A stretch of DNA of 42,727 nucleotides, taken from positions 1-42,727 of the forward strand of contig NZ_DASSES010000201.1 of NCBI RefSeq assembly GCF_035695185.1, written 5' to 3'. The position numbers and the translations under genes are program-made. Under the pieces are notes generated by a model that saw only the letters and a program-made list of their open reading frames with translations, was not told the DNA's origin and searched no databases. Shown here one piece after another: positions 33,655 through 41,918 of this stretch; the first letter of the stretch is position 1; each line of letters opens with the position of its first letter. This DNA comes from Frateuria_A sp035695185 (GTDB taxonomy: Bacteria > Pseudomonadota > Gammaproteobacteria > Xanthomonadales > Rhodanobacteraceae).

Positions 33655-34725
33655 TCAGCCCTCCCGCAGGCGACGACCGTACGCGTGCACCTCGTCGACC
33701 AGGACCTTGACGTGGTCGGGCTCGACCTCCGGCGTGATGCCGTGGCCCAGGTTGAAGACGTGGCCCGGGTGGTTGCCATAGCTTTCCAGCACGGCACGCG
33801 CCTCGCGGCGGATGACCTCGGGACCGGCGCGCAGGATGGCCGGGTCGAGATTGCCCTGTAGCGCGACCTTGCCCGCGACGGCGCGGCGGGCGTCGGCGAG
33901 ATCGATGGTCCAGTCAACGCCGAGGGCGGCGCAGCCGGTATCGGCCATCGCGGCCAGCTGCGAGTGCGCACCCTTGGAGAAGAGGATCACCGGCAGCTCG
34001 CGGGCGTGCGGGTCGGCCTTCAACGCGGCCACGATCTGGCTCATGTAGCGCAGCGAAAATTCGCGGAACGGCGAGGGACCGAGCAAGCCGCCCCAGGTGT
34101 CGAACACCATCAGCGCCTGCGCACCGGCGGCGGCCTGCGCCGCAAGGTAGCTGGCCACCGCGCGTGCCAGTGTGTCCAGCAGCTGGTGGGCGAGTTTCGG
34201 CTCGTTCCAGCACATCGCCTTGAGCGTGGCGAAATCGCGCGAGCCATGGCCCTCGACCATGTAGCAGGCAAGCGTCCACGGGCTGCCGGAAAAACCGATC
34301 AGCGGCACGCGGCCGGCAAGCTCCCTGCGGATCAACCGTACCGCATCCATCACGTAGCGCAGTTCACCGTCCATGTCCGGCACGGCCAGCCGCGCGATGT
34401 CGGTCGCATTGCGCACGGGACGCGCGAATTGCGGGCCCTCGCCCTGCGCGAACGAGAGGCCCAGGCCCATCGCGTCCGGAATGGTGAGGATGTCCGAGAA
34501 CAGGATCGCCGCGTCGAGCTCGAAGCGCCCCAGCGGCTGCAGCGTCACTTCGCAGGCGAACTCGGGGTTCTGTGCCAGGCCCATGAAGCTGCCGGCCCGC
34601 TCGCGCGTGGCGCGGTACTCGGGCAGGTAGCGGCCGGCCTGGCGCATCACCCAGATCGGGGTGGTGTCGGTGGGTTCCCGGCGCAGCGCGCGCAGGAAGC
34701 GGTCGTTCTGGAGTGCGACGGTCAT
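33655..34725 (-). CDS. hemE: Uroporphyrinogen decarboxylase
   Basis: The enzyme removes four acetate carboxyls from uroporphyrinogen III to give coproporphyrinogen III in heme synthesis. The 356-residue protein shows the signatures PIWVMRQAGRYLPEYR (near 25-40) and GFSGSPWTLACYMVEG, plus the catalytic Asp region FSDILTIPDAMG. The start MTVALQNDRFLRAL at 34725 is preferred to an upstream ATG because it matches family starts and lies one base beyond the WGR gene stop. Operon order: WGR protein, hemE, DUF3147. Confidence 0.96.
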   Translation of the reverse strand: MTVALQNDRFLRALRREPTDTTPIWVMRQAGRYLPEYRATRERAGSFMGLAQNPEFACEVTLQPLGRFELDAAILFSDILTIPDAMGLGLSFAQGEGPQFARPVRNATDIARLAVPDMDGELRYVMDAVRLIRRELAGRVPLIGFSGSPWTLACYMVEGHGSRDFATLKAMCWNEPKLAHQLLDTLARAVASYLAAQAAAGAQALMVFDTWGGLLGPSPFREFSLRYMSQIVAALKADPHARELPVILFSKGAHSQLAAMADTGCAALGVDWTIDLADARRAVAGKVALQGNLDPAILRAGPEVIRREARAVLESYGNHPGHVFNLGHGITPEVEPDHVKVLVDEVHAYGRRLREG

Positions 34726-34726
34726 G

Positions 34727-34987
34727 TCAGCGTCCGTGCGGGCCATCCAGGCCCTGGGCAAACATCACGCGGAAGCCGCGCTTCAGCTGGGTGTCGCGCG
34801 CCTTCTCGAACGCCGCGATGGCCGCGTCGCGCTCGAGGAACTGTTCGCGCTTGAGCGTGGCCCTGCCGCCCTGGGTGCCGCTTTCGCGGTACAGGGTCCA
34901 GCCGCCCAGCAGATCCTGCTCGAGCACGATCTGCACATAGCGCGGCGCCTCGGCCGAGGCGGGCATGGTTTGCAGGTAGAGGCGCAT
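34727..34987 (-). CDS. Stand-alone WGR domain protein
   Basis: The 86-residue protein is essentially one WGR domain: RYVQIVLEQDLLGGWTLYRE, then GRATLKREQFLERDAAIAAFEK and RGFRVMF. WGR domains occur in PARPs and in MolR-like regulators, where they contact nucleic acid or protein. Alone, the function is unknown. The first residues (MRLYLQTMPASAEAPR) fit small WGR proteins annotated in proteobacteria. It is one base from the hemE start, so it is likely the first gene of that operon. Confidence 0.85.
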   Translation of the reverse strand: MRLYLQTMPASAEAPRYVQIVLEQDLLGGWTLYRESGTQGGRATLKREQFLERDAAIAAFEKARDTQLKRGFRVMFAQGLDGPHGR

Positions 34988-35203
34988 GGTGTCCGTGATG
35001 GTGCGGCAGGGGGCCGCAAGCGCGACATTCTAGAAGGCCACGGCGATGCTGGCGAGCGTGCAGGTCGGCGCTGGCGGATATGCATGGCCCATCGGTTGCC
35101 GCCGCCGCGGCTTTGGTCTTGTCGCCACGGGGGCGACCGCACAGTCCGCGCAACTCCCGCCGCGTGCCTTGGCCCACCGCCTGCGCGGAACAATCCCGGG
35201 AGC

Positions 35204-36328
35204 TCAGAGTCCCCGCGTCGGGGCGGGCGAAGCCTCGGACACGGCCGCGTGCAGCACCGCGAGCACGGCCTCCGGGTCGACCCCGGCGACGATCTCCGCC
35301 CGCCCGATGCCGCGCCACAGGATCAGGCGAAGCGTGCCGGCCGTGTTCTTCTTGTCCAGGCGCATCAGCCCGAGCAGTTGCTCCGCATCGGAACCCGCGG
35401 GCACCCCGGCCGGCAGGCCGAGGCGGGCGAGCAGTTGCTGCAGGCGCGCGGTGTCGGCCGGACCGCCCATGCCCAGCCGCTCGGACAGGCGGGCTGCCAG
35501 CACCATGCCGATGGCGACCGCCTCGCCATGCAGCAATGCCGTGTAGTGGCCCGCCGTTTCGAGCGCGTGGCCGAAGGTATGGCCGAGGTTGAGCAGGGCG
35601 CGCTCACCCTGTTCGGTCTCGTCGCGCGCGACCACGCCGGCCTTGTATCGCACCTTGCGCGCAATCGCCTCGATCACGGTGGTGGTGTCGCGGGCCGCAA
35701 GGGCGTCGACGTGCGCCTCCAGCCAGGCGAAGAACCCCGCATCGCCGATCGCCGCGCCCTTGACCACCTCGGCCAGCCCCGCGCGGTATTCCCGGTCGGG
35801 CAGGCTTGCCAGGGTGTCGATGTCGGCCACCACCGCGCGCGGCTGGTGGAAGGCGCCGACCAGGTTCTTGCCGGCCGGCAGGTTTACGCCGGTCTTGCCG
35901 CCAACCGAGGAGTCGACCATCGCGAGCAATGTGGTCGGCATCTGGATGAAGTCGATGCCGCGCATCCAGCAGGCTGCCGCGAAGCCGGCGAGGTCGCCGA
36001 CCACGCCGCCGCCCAGCGCGACCACGCAGGCATCGCGGGTCGCACCCAGGGTGGCGAGCGCCTCCAGCGCGCGGCCCACGTTGCCGAAGTTCTTGTGTGC
36101 CTCGCCGTCTTCGAGCAGGAAGCTCGACCAGTGCAACCCATCGAGGCCCCGCGCGACCCGATCGAGATAGAGCGGGGCCACGGTGGTGTTGCTGACCACC
36201 AGTGCGTGGCGTCCCCGAAGACGCGCGCGCCAGCGGCCAGCGTCGCCGAGCAGGCCACGACCGATCCACACCGGGTAGCGCCGGGCATCGAGCGCGACCT
36301 CGACCGTCTGGACGTCGGTCCCGCTCAT
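35204..36328 (-). CDS. aroB: 3-dehydroquinate synthase
   Basis: The enzyme converts DAHP to 3-dehydroquinate, the second shikimate step, using NAD and a divalent metal. The 374-residue protein carries GGGVVGDLAGFAAACWMRGI, TTLLAMVDSSVGGKTGVN, the metal-ligand region HTFGHALE and HGEAVAIGM. The ATG at 36328 overlaps the aroK stop (ATGA), the standard aroK-aroB arrangement. It lies 216 bp upstream of the WGR gene on the same strand; no clear terminator separates them. Confidence 0.97.
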   Translation of the reverse strand: MSGTDVQTVEVALDARRYPVWIGRGLLGDAGRWRARLRGRHALVVSNTTVAPLYLDRVARGLDGLHWSSFLLEDGEAHKNFGNVGRALEALATLGATRDACVVALGGGVVGDLAGFAAACWMRGIDFIQMPTTLLAMVDSSVGGKTGVNLPAGKNLVGAFHQPRAVVADIDTLASLPDREYRAGLAEVVKGAAIGDAGFFAWLEAHVDALAARDTTTVIEAIARKVRYKAGVVARDETEQGERALLNLGHTFGHALETAGHYTALLHGEAVAIGMVLAARLSERLGMGGPADTARLQQLLARLGLPAGVPAGSDAEQLLGLMRLDKKNTAGTLRLILWRGIGRAEIVAGVDPEAVLAVLHAAVSEASPAPTRGL

Positions 36329-36864
36329 GCGGCCCGCTGCCGTTGCCAGTGCCGGTCGAGCAGGGCCAGGCAGCGCTCGCTCGCGCTGGCCACGCCTTCG
36401 TGCTCGCCGGGCATGCGCAGGTCGGCGATCTCGCGGTAGAGCGGTGCGCGGACCTGCGCCATGGCCTCCAGCTTTCCGCGGCGATCCTCGCCCGCCAGCA
36501 GGGGACGCTTGCTGTCGCGCGCCAGGCGGTCGAGCTGCTGCTCCACGGTGGTGTCGAGCCAGAGCACGAAGCCGCGTTCGGCCAGGTGCCTGCGGTTGCC
36601 CGGGTCCAGTACGGCGCCGGCGCCGGTGGCCAGCAGCACGCCGGCGCGCGCACTGAGTTCATCGAGCAGCGCGCTCTCGCGCTGGCGGAAGCCCGCCTCG
36701 CCCTCGATCTCGAACACGCAACGCACGTCCACGCCGCAGTGGCGCTCGATCTCCTGGTCGAGATCCAGGAACGGCAGGCCATAATGCGCGGCGAGGCGTC
36801 GGCCGATCGACGTCTTGCCGGCACCGGTCGGGCCGATCACGAACAGGTTGCACGAGGGGTTCAT
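36325..36864 (-). CDS. aroK: Shikimate kinase
   Basis: The kinase phosphorylates shikimate at the 3-hydroxyl. The 179-residue protein has a Walker A loop GPTGAGKTS (11-19), the shikimate-binding Asp34 in DLDQEI and Arg60 in FRQRE. The lid is SKRPLLAG, and VRAPLYREIADL contributes a further Arg. The usual GGG substrate motif reads GAG here (81-83, LLATGAGAVL). The start at 36864 is fixed because the P-loop begins nine residues in. The divergent epimerase gene starts 6 bp away. Confidence 0.95.
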   Translation of the reverse strand: MNPSCNLFVIGPTGAGKTSIGRRLAAHYGLPFLDLDQEIERHCGVDVRCVFEIEGEAGFRQRESALLDELSARAGVLLATGAGAVLDPGNRRHLAERGFVLWLDTTVEQQLDRLARDSKRPLLAGEDRRGKLEAMAQVRAPLYREIADLRMPGEHEGVASASERCLALLDRHWQRQRAA

Positions 36865-36870
36865 GCGCGC

Positions 36871-37722
36871 ATGCTAGCAACCACGGGCGAACGCGTCTTG
36901 CTGGCCGGTTGCGGCGATGTCGGCCTGCGCGTGGCGCGGCGTCTGCGGGCCGCTGGGCACACGGTATTCGCCTTGCGCCGGTGCCCCCCGGCGGAGGGCG
37001 GCGACGGTCTCCACTGGCTCGCTGGCGATCTCACCGCGCCCGCTACGCTCGGGCCTCTACCCGAAGACATCACCCGACTGGTCTACCTGCCAGCCCCGGG
37101 CGCCCGCGAGCGGGCGGTGTACGAGGCGGTGTTCCTGGACGGCCTGCGCGGCTTGCTCGAGCGGTTGAACCGGAGCCGGCTGGCGCGCGTCCTGTTCGTC
37201 TCGTCCAGCGCGGTCTACGGGGACCAGGATGGGGGGTGGGTGGACGAGGACACGCCACCCGCGCCGCCCGGCTTCAACGGCGCCGTCCTGCTCGAAGCCG
37301 AGCGCTGGCTGGCCACCCAGGACGTGCCCTCGACGGCGTTGCGCCTGGCCGGCCTGTACGGACCGGGCCGGTTGCAGCTGATCGAGCGCTTGCGCGCAGG
37401 GAGGGTGGCCGTGCCCCGTGAGCGGCCGCACTGGGCGAACCGGATCCACGTCGAGGACGCCGCCGGGGCGATTGCCCATCTTTCGTTTCTGTCCGGTGCA
37501 CGGCCGCTCTATCTGGGCGTGGACGACACGCCGCTGCCGCTGCATGTGCTGTACGACCGCCTGGCGTCGCTCGCTGGCGCGCCCCTGCCGGCCGAGGGTG
37601 CGCCCCCCACGGGCGTGGGCAGCAAACGGCTCAGCAATGCGCGGTTGCGGGCGAGCGGTTGGAGCCCGCTCTGGCCGGATGCGCGTTCGGGCTATGCCGC
37701 CTTGCTGGGTAGGGAGCCCTAG
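36871..37722 (+). CDS. NAD-dependent epimerase/SDR family protein (YeeZ-like)
   Basis: The 283-residue protein begins with a Rossmann nucleotide-binding loop (ERVLLAGCGDVGLRVARRL). It has the SDR-like VLFVSSSAVYGD, LRLAGLYGPGR and NRIHVEDAAGAI segments found in extended short-chain dehydrogenases. The catalytic Tyr is in SAVYGD rather than a plain YxxxK, as in YeeZ-type proteins of unknown substrate. The ATG at 36871 is fixed by the nucleotide-binding loop. Its ribosome site (GAGGGG near 36855) lies inside the aroK coding start. Confidence 0.85.
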   Translation: MLATTGERVLLAGCGDVGLRVARRLRAAGHTVFALRRCPPAEGGDGLHWLAGDLTAPATLGPLPEDITRLVYLPAPGARERAVYEAVFLDGLRGLLERLNRSRLARVLFVSSSAVYGDQDGGWVDEDTPPAPPGFNGAVLLEAERWLATQDVPSTALRLAGLYGPGRLQLIERLRAGRVAVPRERPHWANRIHVEDAAGAIAHLSFLSGARPLYLGVDDTPLPLHVLYDRLASLAGAPLPAEGAPPTGVGSKRLSNARLRASGWSPLWPDARSGYAALLGREP

Positions 37723-37757
37723 CAGGCGTCTTCGGGAATTCGCCGGAGCGGCTTCGA

Positions 37758-38588
37758 TCAGGCGTGCGCCAGGCCGGTGACGTGGCGATCCTCGTCGTAC
37801 TCGACCACGCTGTCGGCCAGGGCGGGCAGGGTGGCCAGCGCGTGCCGGCTCAGGCGTTCGAAATGCGCCAGGAAGCGCACCATCGCGTCGGCGTCCATGG
37901 CCAGCGGCGCCTTGCGTGCGAGCAGGAGCTGTTCCTGTTCGCCGCGCCAGCGCCGTACCACGTCCCAGCTTGGCGCCTGCAGCACGATCAGCGCATCGAG
38001 TTTGCGCCACAGCGGCTGGTAGGCGCGCAGCTGCTTGTTCACCCAGTGGCGCCAGCGGCAGTCCGGGTCCTCCTCGCGCTCGAGCGCGTTGACCGGCGGC
38101 TCCAGCGCCGCCTGCAGCTGCGGGCGCAGGCCCAGCGCCCAGCCCTCCAGGATGACCAGCCGGGGCGGGCGCGTGACCTTGGGCCAGCGCGAGGGCGGCA
38201 CGCGGGTGTCGCGGCCCTTGTCGAAACGCGGCCAGGTCACCGGCAGCTTCTCCGACGCCTGCGGCAGCGCGGCCAGCACGGAGAGCAGCAGCTCGATCTC
38301 GTGCGTGCCCGGCACGCCGCGCGTGCGCAGCAACGGGTGCACCTCGCGCGCCAGCGTCTCGCGCTCGCTGCGTGGGTAGTAGAAGTCGTCCAGCGTGAGC
38401 ACGTCGGTGGGCCAGCCACGGGATTCCGCCTCGGCTTTCATCACCCGCGCCAGCGTGCTTTTGCCGCTGCCCTGAAGGCCCGACAGGCCGAGGATGTAGG
38501 GGCGGCGTGAACGCGCGATGCGCCCGGCGTAGTGGTCGAGCAGGTGGCCGGCGAGGGCGACGTTCTGCGTGCTAGCATCGTTGGTCAT
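37758..38588 (-). CDS. P-loop kinase, D-glycerate 3-kinase-like
   Basis: The 276-residue protein has a Walker A motif GLQGSGKST (37-45) after a short N-terminal helix. TLDDFYYPRSERETLA (phosphate or substrate loop), TWPRFDKGRDTR and ILEGWALGL follow, as in the uridine kinase/phosphoribulokinase fold. Among these, glycerate 3-kinase (GLYK, YggC-like) fits best; a different small substrate cannot be excluded. The ATG at 38588 is preferred. The gene diverges from pdxH with a 39-bp gap. Confidence 0.82.
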   Translation of the reverse strand: MTNDASTQNVALAGHLLDHYAGRIARSRRPYILGLSGLQGSGKSTLARVMKAEAESRGWPTDVLTLDDFYYPRSERETLAREVHPLLRTRGVPGTHEIELLLSVLAALPQASEKLPVTWPRFDKGRDTRVPPSRWPKVTRPPRLVILEGWALGLRPQLQAALEPPVNALEREEDPDCRWRHWVNKQLRAYQPLWRKLDALIVLQAPSWDVVRRWRGEQEQLLLARKAPLAMDADAMVRFLAHFERLSRHALATLPALADSVVEYDEDRHVTGLAHA

Positions 38589-38627
38589 CCGCGCATGATG
38601 GCGCGGCGCCGCCACGATGCAAGAGTC

Positions 38628-39215
38628 ATGCTCAAACGCGAGATCCTGGACACCTTCCGCGGCCTGCTCGACGAGGCCACTGCCGGCGGCGACCCCGAAC
38701 CCACTGCGATGAACCTGGCGACCGCCGACGCGGCCGGGCGGGTCAGCTCGCGCATCGTGCTGTTGAAGGGCGCCGACGAGCGCGGCTTCCGCTTCTTCAC
38801 CAACTACGAAAGCGACAAGGGCGTGCAACTGGACGCACACCCGCAGGTCGCGCTGTGCTTCCACTGGAAGCACCTGCGCCAGGGCGTGCAGGTGCGCGTG
38901 GAGGGCGTGGCGCGCAAGCTGCTCGCGGAGGAGTCGGACGCGTATTTCGCCAGTCGCGCGCGCGGCAGCCAGATCGGCGCCTGGGCCTCGTTGCAGTCGC
39001 AGACGCTGCCGGACCGCGATACCTTCGAACAGCGCGTCGCGCGTTGCGAGAATGAATACGAAGGCCGCGACGTGCCGCGCCCGCCGCACTGGGGTGGTTT
39101 CGTGGTCGAGCCGGACATGGTGGAGTTCTGGTACGGCGCGCAATTCCGCCTGCACGAGCGCGTGCGCTGGAGCCGCCACGGCCAGACCTGGACCAGCCGG
39201 CTGCTGTACCCGTGA
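38628..39215 (+). CDS. pdxH: Pyridoxamine 5'-phosphate oxidase
   Basis: The FMN enzyme oxidises pyridoxine or pyridoxamine phosphate to pyridoxal 5'-phosphate. The 195-residue protein has NLATADAAGRVSSRIVLLKG, FFTNYESDKGVQL, ARGSQIGAWASLQSQ and the C-terminal EFWYGAQFRLHERVRW with RLLYP, all PdxH hallmarks. The stop overlaps the yjbQ GTG start (GTGA). This begins a three-gene run: pdxH, yjbQ and a BtuF-like gene. Confidence 0.96.
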   Translation: MLKREILDTFRGLLDEATAGGDPEPTAMNLATADAAGRVSSRIVLLKGADERGFRFFTNYESDKGVQLDAHPQVALCFHWKHLRQGVQVRVEGVARKLLAEESDAYFASRARGSQIGAWASLQSQTLPDRDTFEQRVARCENEYEGRDVPRPPHWGGFVVEPDMVEFWYGAQFRLHERVRWSRHGQTWTSRLLYP

Positions 39216-39652
39216 GCCACGCCCAGCCCGCGCCGCACGTCGCCCAGAGCGGCTTCGTCGTGCACACGCGCGGGCGCGGCTTCAGCGAGATCACTGCCAG
39301 GGTGGCCGAGGCGATCGCCGCCAGCCATGTGCAGACCGGCATCGCCAACGTCTTCACCCTGCACACCAGCTGCTCGCTATTGCTCTGCGAGAACGCCGAC
39401 CCGACCGTGCGCGCGGACCTGGAGCGCTGGTTCGCGCGCGCTGTTCGCGATGGCGACTCCCTGTTCGAACACGATGCCGAAGGCCCGGACGACATGCCGG
39501 CGCACGTGCGCGCGATCCTCACCGGCGTGAGCCTCACCGTACCGGTCCACGGCGGCAAGCCGCAGCTGGGCACCTGGCAGGGCCTCTACCTGTGGGAGCA
39601 TCGCCGCGAGCCGCATCAGCGCAAGGTTTCGGTGACCGTGCTGGGGCATTGA
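39212..39652 (+). CDS. yjbQ: YjbQ family protein (UPF0047)
   Basis: The 146-residue protein matches the YjbQ family, reported as a weak or secondary thiamine phosphate synthase. Conserved segments are FTLHTSCSLLLCENADP (about 49-65), DDMPAHVRAILTG and GTWQGLYLWEHR, containing the conserved histidines. The physiological reaction is uncertain. The GTG start overlaps the pdxH stop and its own stop overlaps the next start, so all three are translationally coupled. Confidence 0.9.
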   Translation: MSHAQPAPHVAQSGFVVHTRGRGFSEITARVAEAIAASHVQTGIANVFTLHTSCSLLLCENADPTVRADLERWFARAVRDGDSLFEHDAEGPDDMPAHVRAILTGVSLTVPVHGGKPQLGTWQGLYLWEHRREPHQRKVSVTVLGH

Positions 39653-40452
39653 TGGACGCGTTCCCGCAGCGCATCGTCTGCCTCACCGAGGAGCCGACCG
39701 AGGTGCTCTATGCGCTGGGCGAGGAGCACCGCATCGTCGGCATTTCCGGGTTCACCGTGCGCCCGCCCCGGGCGCGCAAGGAGAAGCCGAAGGTTTCGGC
39801 GTTCACCAGCGCGAAGATCGGCGAGATCCTGAAGCTGGAGCCGGACCTGGCGATCGGCTTTTCCGACATCCAGGCCGACATCGCACGCGAGCTGATCAAG
39901 GCCGGCGTGGAGGTGTGGATCAGCAACCATCGCAGCGTGGAGGGCATCCTGGCCTATATCCGCCGGTTGGGAGCGATGGTCGGCGCTTGTGAAAAGGCCG
40001 AGGCTTACGCGCAGCGCGCCGAGGCGCACATCGCCCGGGTGCGGGCCGACGCTGCGCGATTGCCGCGACGGCCCCGGGTCTATTTCGAGGAATGGGACGA
40101 GCCGATCATCACCGGCATCCGTTGGGTGGCCGAGCTGATCGGCATTGCCGGCGGCGACGACGCGTTCCCGGAGCTGGCACGCGAGCCGCTGGCGAAACAG
40201 CGCATCCTGGCCAATGGCGACGAGGTGGTGCGGCGGGCACCGGACATCATCCTGGGCTCGTGGTGCGGCAAGCGCTTCCGTCCGGAGAAGGTGGCCGCGC
40301 GGCCGGGCTGGGAGGCGATTCCGGCCGTGCGCGACGGCGAGCTGCACGAGGTCAAGTCGCCGATCATCCTGCAGCCGGGTCCGGCCGCACTGTTCGACGG
40401 GCTGGACGAGCTGCACCGGGTCATTGCGGCGTGGGCAAGCCGCTGCCTGTAG
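39652..40452 (+). CDS. BtuF-like cobalamin-binding-fold protein without signal peptide
   Basis: The 266-residue protein belongs to the BtuF/FepB periplasmic-binding fold: RIVCLTEEPTEVLYALGEE, then EPDLAIGFSDIQADIA, then VYFEEWDEPIITGIRW. It starts directly with the mature-like sequence (MDAFPQRIVCL), with no hydrophobic signal, so it is predicted cytoplasmic. No ABC permease or ATPase is nearby. The stop TAG lies within a REP-like element. Vitamin or metabolite binding is an inference from the fold and the pdxH-yjbQ context. Confidence 0.82.
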   Translation: MDAFPQRIVCLTEEPTEVLYALGEEHRIVGISGFTVRPPRARKEKPKVSAFTSAKIGEILKLEPDLAIGFSDIQADIARELIKAGVEVWISNHRSVEGILAYIRRLGAMVGACEKAEAYAQRAEAHIARVRADAARLPRRPRVYFEEWDEPIITGIRWVAELIGIAGGDDAFPELAREPLAKQRILANGDEVVRRAPDIILGSWCGKRFRPEKVAARPGWEAIPAVRDGELHEVKSPIILQPGPAALFDGLDELHRVIAAWASRCL

Positions 40453-40505
40453 GAGCCCCGGACCGACCGGGCGCGACCGGTGGGGTGGGGGCGCTCCCGC
40501 AGGAG
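40449..40505 (+). repeat. REP-like element, copy 3, overlapping a stop codon
   Basis: The element begins TGTAGGAGC at 40448 or 40449 and ends with GCGCTCCCGCAGGAGG, a loosely inverted pair of REP heads. Its GTAG contains the TAG stop of the BtuF-like gene. It lies between convergent genes. Confidence 0.65.
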
Positions 40506-40512
40506 GGCGCGG

Positions 40513-41088
40513 CTAGAACCCGCGCGCCAACTGGTTGCCCCAGTCGAACAGCGGCGCGGCGATCAGGATGCGGGCGAGCAGCAGGCCGATCATCACCACC
40601 GCCGGCGAGAAATCGAGCATGCCCACGACCAGCTTGCCGCGCAGCGGGCGCAGCAGCGGATCGACGATCGCTTCGACCAGGCCCAGCACCGGATGGTACG
40701 GGCTGACCTGGAACATGCTCAGCAGCGACCAGCCGAACACCAGCACCAGGTAGAACAGCAGTACGAAGTCGAGCAGGTCGGCCAGCGCCAGCACCAGCAG
40801 GCCGGCCACGTGCGGGAGCGTGCCGACCAGTGCGAACAGGACCACGCGCTTGACCAGCATCACCAGGTAGCACGCCAGCAAAGCCGCCAGGTTGACCCGG
40901 CGCCAGTTGGGCAGCACGCGCCGGACCGGCGCCAGCACCGGATTGGTGTAGCGATAGACGAACTGGCTGACCGGGTTGCGGAAATCGGCCCGCCCCGCCT
41001 CGGCGAGCAAGCGGAGGACGAACAACGTGGCCAGCACGTCGAAGGCGATCTCCAGCAGCAGGGAAAACGCGTTGAGCAGATAGATCAC
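40513..41088 (-). CDS. yggT: YggT family membrane protein
   Basis: The 191-residue protein contains two YggT repeats: NPVSQFVYRYTNPVLAPVRRVLPN, and later SPYHPVLGLVEAIVDPLLRP. Each is followed by hydrophobic helices. The family is linked to membrane integrity, osmotic stress and in some bacteria cell division, but its activity is unclear. The GTG start at 41088 overlaps the proC stop (GTGA); proC-yggT coupling is widespread. Confidence 0.9.
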   Translation of the reverse strand: MIYLLNAFSLLLEIAFDVLATLFVLRLLAEAGRADFRNPVSQFVYRYTNPVLAPVRRVLPNWRRVNLAALLACYLVMLVKRVVLFALVGTLPHVAGLLVLALADLLDFVLLFYLVLVFGWSLLSMFQVSPYHPVLGLVEAIVDPLLRPLRGKLVVGMLDFSPAVVMIGLLLARILIAAPLFDWGNQLARGF

Positions 41089-41918
41089 GGGCGGGGCTCC
41101 TTGGCGTCCAGTTCGGCAGCCAGTTCGGCCCCGCGACGCGTGGCGGCGGCCACGGCATGGGCGGCGATGCGCGCCAGGCCATCGGCGGCGAAGCTTTCCA
41201 GGGCGGCCTGGGTGGTGCCGTTGGGGGAGGTCACGCGGCGACGCAGTTCGCCCGGGGCCTCGCCGCTCTCGACCAGCATGCGGCCGGCGCCCAGGCAGGT
41301 CTGCGCGGCCAGGGCGCGGGCGGTCTCGCGCGGCAGGCCCTGGGCGGTCGCGGCGTCCTCCAGTGCCTCGACCAGCGCGAAGAAATAGGCCGGACCCGAA
41401 CCGGACAATCCGGTCACGGTATCCATCAACGCCTCGTTCTCGATCCAGCGGGTCAGGCCCACCGCATCCAGGATGTGCTGCGCCTGCGCCTTCTGCGGCG
41501 GACTGACCCGGGCGTTGGCGCACAGGCCGGTGGCGCCGGCGCCGATCAGGGCCGGCGTGTTGGGCATGCAGCGCACGATGGCCAGGTGCGCGCCGAACCA
41601 CCGTTCCAGCTGGTCCAGCCGCACGCCGGCGGCGATCGAGATCAGGAGCGGGCGCTGGCGCTGCAGAACGTCGCGCAGCTCGGCCTGGAGCGCCGGCATG
41701 ATTTGCGGCTTGACCGCCAGCAGCAGGATCTCCGCGCCTTCGGCGGCCAGCCGGTTTTCGGCGAAGGTGGTCACGCCGAACTCGCGGGCGAGCGCCTCAC
41801 GGGCCTGCGCCTGCGGCTCGGCCACGCGGATGGATGACGCCGCGGCGCCCGTCTTGAGCAGGCCACCGATCAGGCTGCGCGCCATGTTGCCGCCGCCGAT
41901 GAAGGCAAGTCGTGTCAT
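41085..41918 (-). CDS. proC: Pyrroline-5-carboxylate reductase
   Basis: The enzyme performs the last step of proline synthesis with NAD(P)H. The 277-residue protein has the Rossmann start LAFIGGGNMARSL, then AVKPQIM, RCMPNTPALIGAG, and the family signature region LSGSGPAYFF with GRMLVESGEAPGELRRRVTS. The ATG at 41918 is the natural start. In many relatives yggS precedes proC; here it is missing and the upstream region carries a REP-like element. Confidence 0.96.
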   Translation of the reverse strand: MTRLAFIGGGNMARSLIGGLLKTGAAASSIRVAEPQAQAREALAREFGVTTFAENRLAAEGAEILLLAVKPQIMPALQAELRDVLQRQRPLLISIAAGVRLDQLERWFGAHLAIVRCMPNTPALIGAGATGLCANARVSPPQKAQAQHILDAVGLTRWIENEALMDTVTGLSGSGPAYFFALVEALEDAATAQGLPRETARALAAQTCLGAGRMLVESGEAPGELRRRVTSPNGTTQAALESFAADGLARIAAHAVAAATRRGAELAAELDAKEPRP

